In this document: piece by piece, positions 1 through 5,168 of the stretch
Layout of the letters: each line of letters opens with the position of its first letter
Numbering within the stretch: position 1 is the stretch's first letter
Assembly: GCA_035555595.1 (NCBI GenBank)
Contig: DATMGK010000086.1
Coordinates: 1-9,841, forward strand
Reading direction: 5' to 3'
DNA length: 9,841 nt
DNA from: Croceibacterium_A sp035555595
Lineage (GTDB): Bacteria > Pseudomonadota > Alphaproteobacteria > Sphingomonadales > Sphingomonadaceae
Notes under the pieces: model-generated
What the model was told of the DNA's origin: nothing
The model's input: only the letters and a program-made list of their open reading frames with translations
The model's database searches: none
Made by a program: the position numbers and the translations under genes

Positions 1-1
1 C

Positions 2-136
2 AGCGATCCGACCATCAGCAGCGGCTATGCCCGCTTCCGCAAAGAGCACATCGACAAGTTCGGCCTTCGCGACATCGCAATACTTATCGTGGCGCTGGCC
101 GTGGTGGCTGGTCTGATTTTCTGGATTGTAAGTTAA
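2..136 (+). CDS. C-terminal fragment of an unknown protein ending in a membrane helix (5' end outside window)
   Basis: The frame is open from the window edge to a TAA at 134-136 and gives 44 residues. The first half is polar and basic (motif GYARFRKEHIDKFG). It is followed by about 20 hydrophobic residues from roughly residue 25 to 43 (IAILIVALAVVAGLIFWIV) and a final Ser. A hydrophobic helix at the extreme C-terminus suggests a tail-anchored protein or the last helix of a membrane protein, with the basic stretch probably on the cytoplasmic side. The codon choice is compatible with the GC-rich genes downstream. A strong hairpin begins 10 nt after the stop, so the gene probably ends its own transcription unit. 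I do not recognise the family, and the visible part is too short to name it. Confidence 0.6.
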   Translation, partial: SDPTISSGYARFRKEHIDKFGLRDIAILIVALAVVAGLIFWIVS

Positions 137-145
137 AGTAACATG

Positions 146-172
146 AGGGGGTGGTGCATCGCATCACCCCCT
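146..172 (+). terminator. Rho-independent-like terminator hairpin
   Basis: Positions 146-157 (AGGGGGTGGTGC) pair with 161-172 (GCATCACCCCCT) in a 12-bp stem. The only imperfection is one G-U wobble (G154 with U164), and the loop is three bases (158-160). The stem starts 9 nt after the stop codon of the upstream fragment. The 3' flank (ATTGGGACAG) has no proper U-run, so it is not a textbook intrinsic terminator. It could also act as a 3' stabiliser or work with Rho. The ATG at 143, which opens a longer in-frame version of the next gene, lies next to this stem. That is one reason to reject that start. Confidence 0.6.
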
Positions 173-229
173 ATTGGGACAGATATTGCGAATATTCCCT
201 TTAGGTATAAAGTCATACGTGGGGGATTT
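173..229 (+). promoter_or_regulatory. AT-rich upstream region of the lipoprotein gene, possible promoter
   Basis: Counting G and C over 181-260 gives 26 of 80 (about 33%), against roughly 70% in the main cluster. After the terminator-like hairpin, this short AT-rich gap is where a promoter for the lipoprotein gene should lie. A -10-like TATAAA sits at 206-211, but I find no good -35 at 16-18 bp spacing. The nearest candidate, TTGCGA at 186-191, is only 14 bp away. GGGGGA at 221-226 is the only ribosome-binding candidate and lies just 3 nt before the ATG, which is short. The promoter is an inference from position and composition. Confidence 0.25.
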
Positions 230-514
230 ATGAAGATATATACTATCACTTTGATTATGCTGGTTTTGGCTGGCTGCGGGGGGCTGGACGATCACTTGGC
301 GGAGTGTGATGACGCGATAAGGGCATCGCTGGACGATCCTGCGTCATATGCGCGGGTTTCCGTGAACGGAGATTATCGTCCCAAGTTCGCGCGGTATTCG
401 GTTACTTTCCATGGCCTGAGTGGATCTGGCGAGCGGCTGCGGGGAGAGGCTGTCTGCGCGTTTGATGGCGGCGGCGCTATCATCACGACCAATACCGCCC
501 ATTCGTGGGATTAG
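230..514 (+). CDS. Small exported lipoprotein, function unknown
   Basis: The 94-residue protein starts with a lipoprotein signal peptide: K2, a hydrophobic core at residues 3-13 and the lipobox L13-A14-G15-C16. Cys16 would be lipidated after cleavage by signal peptidase II, placing the product in the periplasm on a membrane. I chose ATG 230 because it puts the signal sequence at the N-terminus. The in-frame ATG at 143 would add 29 residues coded partly by the hairpin and would bury the signal. The mature part is about 79 residues with two further cysteines, C26 and C76, which could form a disulfide. It carries a CDDAIRASLDDPASY motif (26-40), a pattern I associate loosely with small exported proteins of unknown role, then a probable beta-rich region (56-86). 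The 5' end is AT-rich and unlike its neighbours, which suggests recent acquisition or weak selection. No function can be assigned. Confidence 0.7.
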   Translation: MKIYTITLIMLVLAGCGGLDDHLAECDDAIRASLDDPASYARVSVNGDYRPKFARYSVTFHGLSGSGERLRGEAVCAFDGGGAIITTNTAHSWD

Positions 515-645
515 CCCGAGGACGAGTTTGGATGTGCGGTTTCTAGCCGCAGTCTGTCGCGTTTCTGGCGGACTATGCAGCGCCTGGGGTGGGTTTGCGT
601 GCGCGGCCATTGCATCCGGACCCCGGCCCGCATAGCTGACGGGTC
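515..645. other. Intergenic gap before the main cluster; probable site of the cluster promoter
   Basis: These 131 bases contain no frame that I can support. The frames crossing the gap on both strands lack a start with a ribosome-binding site and run into the flanking genes. A small inverted repeat at 535-551 (TGCGG, six-base loop, CCGCA, 5-bp stem) follows the lipoprotein gene by 20 nt but has no U-run, so it is a poor terminator. Because every gene downstream of 646 is tightly packed, the promoter of the divL-addA cluster most likely lies here. I see no convincing -35/-10 pair, no TTAA-N7-TTAA CtrA site and no GANTC methylation site. Confidence 0.3.
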
Positions 646-2985
646 ATGGAAATGTCTCCCACAGCGCTGGTTTTTCTTGGTCTGTTGCTGGCCGCGTGGA
701 CCTTTGGCGCGGTCTGGCTGGTGCTGGCGGCGCAGGGGCGTGCGCGGCAGGCGCGGGCGGCGCGGAGCACGGCGCGGCGATTTGGCCAGATGATCGAGGA
801 TTCGCCAGCGATTCCCCTGCTGGTGAGAGTCGATGGCAAGATCGAGGGGCCTGAGCGGCTGGCCGCATGGCTGGGGCTGGATGGCCTGCCGGGATTTCTG
901 AGCGAACTGGATAGTGGGGCGGCCGGTCTTTCGACGGAAGATCTGAACGAGCTGCGCGATGCGGTGCGCAAGACGCAGAAGACGGCGGCGCCGTTCACCA
1001 TGGTCATTTCTCCGCGCGGTTCGGGCAAGAGCCTGGCGGTGAGGGGCCATCTGGCCGATCCGGTGATCGCGCCGGGCGGGGCGGCGCTGGTGTGGTGGTT
1101 CGATTTCACCGACAGCCACGAGGAATTGTCGCGGTTGCGCGCGGAAACATCGCGCGCGCGCAAGGATTTTGCGGCGCTGGTCGGCCTGATCGAAGCCGCG
1201 CCGATGCCGATGTGGTTCCGTGGGCCTGAGATGCAGCTGCGGCTGGTCAACAGCGCCTATGTCGATGCCGTGGGCGCGGCGAGCGCGGATGAAGTCGTGC
1301 GCCGGCAGGTGGAACTGATCGAGCCGGTCGACGGTGTTCCGGCGGCTGAAGTGGCGCGCAAGGCGTGCGAGAAGGACAAGCCGATGGAGCGGTCGGTGCA
1401 GGCCACCGTGGGCAGTCAGCGCCGCACGCTGCGCGTCAGCGACCTGCCGCTGGGGAGCGAGGGCGTGGCCGGATACGCCATCGACGTTGAGGAGATGGAG
1501 GAGCAGGCGCGCGCCTTCCGCGCGTTCCGCGAGGCGCAGCGGTCCATGCTGGATCAGCTTTCCATCGGCGTGGTGCAGTTCGACGGCGAGCGGCGGATGA
1601 CTTTCGCCAATCAACCGTTCCAGCGCCTGTTCGCTCTGCCGCCCTCTGCCCGGCTGGAGCCGCTGGAGTTCGATCGTTTTCTGGACACCGCACGCGATGC
1701 GGGGCGGCTGCCCGAAACGCGCGATTTCCCTGCTTGGCGGCGCGAGCTGGGTGGCTGGTTCACCAGCGGCGCGACGACCGAGGATGCCTGGACGCTGAGC
1801 GATGGCACGCACCTGAGGATCGTGGCGCAGCCGCAGCCGGACGGTGGGCTGATGATCATCGCGGAGGACCGTTCGGAGCAACTGGCCCTTTCCGCAGTGC
1901 GCGATACCCTGTTGCGGACGCGCACGGCGACTTTCGACAGCCTGTTCGAATCGCTGGTGGTGTTTGCGCCTGACGGGCGGATGCAGTTGTGGAACCGCCG
2001 TTTCCCCGAAATCTGGGGCCTGCCGGAAGAATGGCTGGACGAACATCCCCGGATCGAGACGCTGCTGGATCGGATCGGATCGCGGCTGGCGCGCCCGGCA
2101 CATCGGCAGGCGATTGGCGAGGCGGTGCGCGCGGCGACGCTGGATCGCAAGCAGCGCGGCGGGCAGGTGGAACTGTCTGACGGGCGGACGCTGGAATTCG
2201 CCGGGGTGCCGCTGCCCGATGGCAACGGGCTGCTGACGGTGCTGGACGTGACCGACAGCCGCAAGGCGGAGGATGCGCTGCGTCAGCGGGCGAGCGCGCT
2301 GGAAGAAGCGGACGCGGTGAAAACCCGCTTCCTGGCCAACATGAGCTATGAATTCCGCACTCCGCTGACCTCCATCGGCGGTTTCGCGGAACTGTTGCAG
2401 GGCGGGGTGGCCGGTGATCTGTCGCCGCAGGCGCAGGAATACGTGGCGGCGATCCTTTCGGCGGTAGAGCGGCTGCGGTTGCAGATCGAATCCGTGCTGG
2501 ACCTGACGCAGAGCGAGGCCGGGCTGCTGCCGATCCAGACGGAAGAGGTGGAACTGCTGGGCTTCGTCACCCGCATCGCGCGCGAACGGGAAGAGGCGCT
2601 GGAGGCGAAGAAGCTGTCGCTGGACCTGCGCGGAGACAAGACCGCTGGCAAGATCATGGCGGACGATCGCCAGCTTGGCCGCGCGATCGGCAACCTGCTG
2701 GATAACGCCATCACCGCGACGCCGGAGGGTGGGCGCATCCTGATGGCGCTGAACCGGCGCAAGCAGGGCGTCCGCATCGTTATTTCCGACAGCGGCCCCG
2801 GCATGAAGCCCAGCGAACTGGCCCGCGCGCTGGACGGGTATCGCATCGACGCGGAAGGTGATGCCGAATCGGGCCGTGGCCTTGGCCTGCCGCTGGCCCG
2901 GCAACTGATCGAGGCGCATGGCGGGCGGCTGGACCTGCAATCTGAAAAGGGCGCCGGAACCACCGCCACCGTCAGCCTGCCGTGA
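646..2985 (+). CDS. divL: DivL-type multi-PAS sensor pseudo-histidine kinase with tyrosine at the phosphoacceptor site
   Basis: This 779-residue protein begins with a single membrane helix (about residues 5-28) and a basic cytoplasmic linker. Three PAS-like segments follow at about 175-290, 298-415 and 427-545. A short helical linker leads to a HisKA-like helix pair (555-620) and a C-terminal HATPase domain (660-779). The ATP site looks intact: N-box N683/N687, G1 box D715-S-G-P-G719 and G2 box G743-R-G-L-G747. In the H-box (NMSYEFRTPLTSI) the usual phosphoacceptor His is Tyr568, codon TAT at 2347-2349. Caulobacter DivL is known for tyrosine here (Tyr550), similar length, an N-terminal anchor and several PAS domains. 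It binds DivK and controls the CckA kinase, hence CtrA and asymmetric division. The DivL assignment rests on these shared features. Two starts are possible: ATG 646, with GGG only 2 nt upstream, or ATG 652, where the same GGG has better spacing. The stop overlaps the tsaE GTG. Confidence 0.85.
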   Translation: MEMSPTALVFLGLLLAAWTFGAVWLVLAAQGRARQARAARSTARRFGQMIEDSPAIPLLVRVDGKIEGPERLAAWLGLDGLPGFLSELDSGAAGLSTEDLNELRDAVRKTQKTAAPFTMVISPRGSGKSLAVRGHLADPVIAPGGAALVWWFDFTDSHEELSRLRAETSRARKDFAALVGLIEAAPMPMWFRGPEMQLRLVNSAYVDAVGAASADEVVRRQVELIEPVDGVPAAEVARKACEKDKPMERSVQATVGSQRRTLRVSDLPLGSEGVAGYAIDVEEMEEQARAFRAFREAQRSMLDQLSIGVVQFDGERRMTFANQPFQRLFALPPSARLEPLEFDRFLDTARDAGRLPETRDFPAWRRELGGWFTSGATTEDAWTLSDGTHLRIVAQPQPDGGLMIIAEDRSEQLALSAVRDTLLRTRTATFDSLFESLVVFAPDGRMQLWNRRFPEIWGLPEEWLDEHPRIETLLDRIGSRLARPAHRQAIGEAVRAATLDRKQRGGQVELSDGRTLEFAGVPLPDGNGLLTVLDVTDSRKAEDALRQRASALEEADAVKTRFLANMSYEFRTPLTSIGGFAELLQGGVAGDLSPQAQEYVAAILSAVERLRLQIESVLDLTQSEAGLLPIQTEEVELLGFVTRIAREREEALEAKKLSLDLRGDKTAGKIMADDRQLGRAIGNLLDNAITATPEGGRILMALNRRKQGVRIVISDSGPGMKPSELARALDGYRIDAEGDAESGRGLGLPLARQLIEAHGGRLDLQSEKGAGTTATVSLP

Positions 2986-3425
2986 TCGTCGAACTGCCCG
3001 ATCTGGCGGCGATGGAGGCATATGGCCGCCGGATCGCCGACAACCTGCGGCCGGGTGACGTGGTGGCGCTTTCGGGCGGGTTGGGCGCGGGCAAGACCAC
3101 GCTGGCGCGCGCGATCATCGCCGCGCTGGGCCACGTGGGTGAAGTGCCGTCGCCCACCTTCACGATCATCGAGACATACGATCCGCCCGCCGTGCGGCTG
3201 CCGCTGGTTCATGCCGATTTTTATCGACTCGAACATCCATCGGAAGCGGATGAGCTGGGGCTGGACCATTACCGCGATGGCGCCGCGCTGCTGGCCGAAT
3301 GGCCGGAAAGTGCGGGCGGCTTTGCCCATGAGGCGGGATGTCTGTCCATCCACGTCGAAATGGCGGGAAACGGGCGGCGGGCGATTGTCGAACCCGGTGC
3401 GGATTGGCTAGGGCGCGTGCCATGA
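2982..3425 (+). CDS. tsaE: tRNA t6A37 biosynthesis ATPase TsaE
   Basis: TsaE (YjeE) is a small P-loop ATPase that works with TsaB and TsaD to transfer threonylcarbamoyl to A37 of ANN-decoding tRNAs in the cytoplasm. The 147-residue length is typical (E. coli about 153). Visible hallmarks in order are the Walker A GGLGAGKTT with K38 and T39, the S57-P-T-F60 switch segment, H77-A-D79-F-Y-R-L83 with the acidic residue expected to bind magnesium, and E106-W107-P108, which matches the conserved Glu-Trp pair of E. coli YjeE. The start is GTG 2982, which overlaps the divL stop as GTGA, so translation is probably coupled to divL. Its own stop overlaps the next ATG as ATGA. TsaE is expected to be essential in most bacteria that use it, which would make polar effects in this operon costly. 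Confidence 0.93.
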   Translation: MIVELPDLAAMEAYGRRIADNLRPGDVVALSGGLGAGKTTLARAIIAALGHVGEVPSPTFTIIETYDPPAVRLPLVHADFYRLEHPSEADELGLDHYRDGAALLAEWPESAGGFAHEAGCLSIHVEMAGNGRRAIVEPGADWLGRVP

Positions 3426-4414
3426 ACGCTGGGTTGCCGGAAGGTCTGGATGCCTTCCTCGAACAAGCAGGCTGGGGCGGCGCGGCGGTGGAGCCGCTGC
3501 CGGGCGACGCCAGTTTCCGCCGCTATTTCCGCATTCGCCGCGATGGGCGGGGCAGCGCGATGCTGATGGATGCGCCGCCGCCGCACGAAGATCCGGGGCC
3601 GTTCCTGCACGTGGGCAAATGGCTGTGCGCGCAGGGTATGCGCGCGCCGGTAATCCATGCGGAAGATGCCGCGCGCGGGCTGGTGCTGATAGAGGATTTC
3701 GGCACCGACCGGATGCGCGACTGGCTGGATGAAAATCCGCAGGCGGAAGAACAGGTCTATGCCGGGGCGATCGACGCGCTGGTGGATCTTCACGCGCTGC
3801 CGCCGGGGCCGTTCGATCCCTATGACATGGCGGTCTATCAGCGCGAGGCGGCGTTGTTCGTGGAATGGTATTGCCCCGCCGCCGGGCTGAAAGTGGATGA
3901 AGGCGCGTGGCACAAGGCATGGGCCGCGGCGCTGGAACCGCTGCTGCCGCGCCAGCACCCCGGCGTGACGGTGCTGCGTGATTACCACGCGGAAAACATC
4001 ATGCTGCTGCCCGGTGGGGAACAGGGCCTGATCGATTTTCAGGATGCGCTGGTGGGCCACCCGGCATACGATCTGGTATCGCTGTTGCAGGATGCGCGGC
4101 GCGACGTTTCGCCCGAGCTGGAGCGGCGGATGCTGGATCGATACCTGTCGCGGGTCGACGCCGGGCCAGAGGAGCGGGCGGATTTCGAGGCCGACTATGC
4201 CCGGCTGGGCGCGCAGCGGAACGCGAAGATCGTGGGCATATTCGTGCGCCTGTTTCTGCGCGACGGAAAGCAGCGCTATCTGCCGATGGTGCCGCGCGTG
4301 TGGGAAGCGATGGAACGCGACATGAAGCATCCGGCGCTGGCCCCGGTGGCCGAATGGTTCGCGGCCAACATTCCGCAAGAATTGCGCGATAAGCACGGCG
4401 GGGAAATCCGGTGA
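3422..4414 (+). CDS. amgK: N-acetylmuramate/N-acetylglucosamine anomeric kinase, APH fold
   Basis: AmgK phosphorylates the anomeric hydroxyl of MurNAc (and GlcNAc) released during peptidoglycan turnover. It supplies MurNAc-1-phosphate to MurU and so bypasses de novo UDP-MurNAc synthesis. The 330-residue protein has the aminoglycoside-phosphotransferase kinase fold. It shows a nucleotide-binding loop G28-D-A-S-F-R-R-Y35, an LVLIEDFG hinge segment, the catalytic loop L-R-D187-Y-H-A-E-N192 and the metal-binding D205-F-Q-D208. ATG 3422 was chosen because it overlaps the tsaE stop as ATGA and is followed directly by the family's N-terminal region. An in-frame ATG 28 codons upstream lies inside tsaE and adds only low-complexity basic residues. 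The family is broadly labelled phosphotransferase. The specific AmgK call rests on the motifs plus the adjacent murU, and substrate specificity is inferred. Confidence 0.82.
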   Translation: MNAGLPEGLDAFLEQAGWGGAAVEPLPGDASFRRYFRIRRDGRGSAMLMDAPPPHEDPGPFLHVGKWLCAQGMRAPVIHAEDAARGLVLIEDFGTDRMRDWLDENPQAEEQVYAGAIDALVDLHALPPGPFDPYDMAVYQREAALFVEWYCPAAGLKVDEGAWHKAWAAALEPLLPRQHPGVTVLRDYHAENIMLLPGGEQGLIDFQDALVGHPAYDLVSLLQDARRDVSPELERRMLDRYLSRVDAGPEERADFEADYARLGAQRNAKIVGIFVRLFLRDGKQRYLPMVPRVWEAMERDMKHPALAPVAEWFAANIPQELRDKHGGEIR

Positions 4415-4455
4415 TGGCCGGGATCAGGACTTTAGTGGAAAGAACGGCCGCGTGA
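4414..4455 (+). CDS. Possible 13-codon linker ORF coupling amgK to murU
   Basis: An ATG at 4414-4416 shares its A with the amgK TGA (TGATG) and opens a 13-codon frame, MAGIRTLVERTAA. Its TGA at 4453-4455 overlaps the murU GTG as GTGA. The frame therefore fills exactly the only gap in the cluster, with the same overlap style as the real gene junctions. GGGGA at 4400-4404 lies 9 nt before its ATG and could serve as its ribosome-binding site. It contains a TTA leucine codon, uncommon in this GC-rich cluster. It may be a coupling device that carries terminating ribosomes to murU, or pure chance in a 37-nt spacer. No function is claimed for the peptide itself. Confidence 0.25.
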   Translation: MAGIRTLVERTAA

Positions 4456-5168
4456 CGAAACTCGCTTCCGATACGGCGATGGTGCTGGCCGCCGGGCTGG
4501 GCAAGCGGATGCGCCCGCTGACCGCCAGCCAGCCGAAGCCGATGATACGCGTGGCGGGCAAGCCCCTGCTGGATCATGCGCTGGACCGGTTGGCCGCAGC
4601 CGGTGTGACGAAGGCGGTGGTCAACGTGCACTATCTGGGCGACGCGATCGAAGCGCATGTGCGCCCGCGCGCCGTGCCCGCCGTGACCGTTTCTGACGAA
4701 CGGTCGCAGTTGCTGGAAACCGGCGGCGGCATGGTGAAGGCGCAGGACATGCTGCCCGATCCGTTCTTTTGCCTGAACAGCGACAATATCTGGCTGGACG
4801 GGCCGCGCGATGCCTTCAGCGATCTTTCCGGCGCGTGGGACGCGGCGCGGATGGATGCCCTGCTGTTACTGGTGCCGCACACGGGCGCGCGCAACTTCAC
4901 CGGCAAGGGCGATTTCCACATGGACGGGCGCGGGCGGCTGACCCGCCGCCGGTCAGGCCGGATCGCGCCGTTCATCTTCACCGGCATCCAACTGGTATCG
5001 AAGCGGCTGCTGCGCGATGCGCCGGAAGGGCCGTTTTCCACCAATGTGCTGTGGGACCGGGCGATAGAAGAAGGGCGGCTGTTCGGCGTGGCCTTTACCG
5101 GCCAGTGGTTCGAAGTGGGCAACCCCCAAAGCATCGCCCCGACGGAAGCCGCGCTGACCGGTGGCTGA
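4452..5168 (+). CDS. murU: N-acetylmuramate alpha-1-phosphate uridylyltransferase
   Basis: MurU transfers UMP from UTP to MurNAc-1-phosphate, giving UDP-MurNAc for cell-wall synthesis. It is the step after AmgK in the recycling route. The 238-residue protein (Pseudomonas MurU is slightly shorter) has the sugar-nucleotidyltransferase fold. The signature L12-A-A-G-L-G-K-R19-M-R-P-L-T24 is followed by Q27-P-K-P-M31 and the metal-binding S110-D111-N112. The sequence FEVGNP (E221-P225) near the C-terminus sits where relatives usually read close to DVGTP. GTG 4452 is the first possible start, as I find no ATG, GTG or TTG upstream in frame back to amgK. A GGAAAGA at 4437-4443 may be its ribosome-binding site. 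A later ATG (residue 10) would still keep the signature. Glucose-1-phosphate-type transferases share the fold, but the amgK neighbour favours MurU. Confidence 0.87.
   Translation: MTKLASDTAMVLAAGLGKRMRPLTASQPKPMIRVAGKPLLDHALDRLAAAGVTKAVVNVHYLGDAIEAHVRPRAVPAVTVSDERSQLLETGGGMVKAQDMLPDPFFCLNSDNIWLDGPRDAFSDLSGAWDAARMDALLLLVPHTGARNFTGKGDFHMDGRGRLTRRRSGRIAPFIFTGIQLVSKRLLRDAPEGPFSTNVLWDRAIEEGRLFGVAFTGQWFEVGNPQSIAPTEAALTGG

Noticed and set aside
133..148. TTAA at 133-136 as a possible CtrA half-site
   Set aside because: There is no second TTAA at the seven-base spacing, and the TTAA contains the stop codon of the upstream gene.
143..229. An upstream in-frame ATG that would extend the lipoprotein gene by 29 codons
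   Set aside because: It lies at the base of the terminator-like hairpin, has no ribosome-binding site, and would move the lipobox signal peptide away from the N-terminus.
535..551. Inverted repeat TGCGG/CCGCA after the lipoprotein gene
   Set aside because: The 5-bp stem with a six-base loop and no U-run is too weak to call a terminator. Such repeats are common by chance in GC-rich sequence.
420..635. A 71-codon plus-strand frame crossing the lipoprotein end and the gap before divL
   Set aside because: It overlaps the lipoprotein gene in another frame, lacks a ribosome-binding site, and its product has no recognisable signal or motif.
799..814. Two GANTC (CcrM-type) sites 11 bp apart near the 5' end of divL
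   Set aside because: They are inside coding sequence and arise from GAT-TC codon contexts. Similar single sites occur in addB, and none lies in the likely promoter gap, so a regulatory role is not supported.
511..3021. An 836-codon open frame on the minus strand covering the whole of divL
   Set aside because: It is antisense to a gene with clear kinase-family motifs. Its translation is Arg/Gln/His-rich with no domain, which is typical of long antisense frames in GC-rich DNA. The same applies to the long minus-strand frames opposite tsaE, amgK, addB and addA.
3338..3421. An upstream in-frame ATG that would extend amgK by 28 codons inside tsaE
   Set aside because: The added residues are basic and without family similarity. 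ATG 3422 gives the usual ATGA overlap and the expected length.
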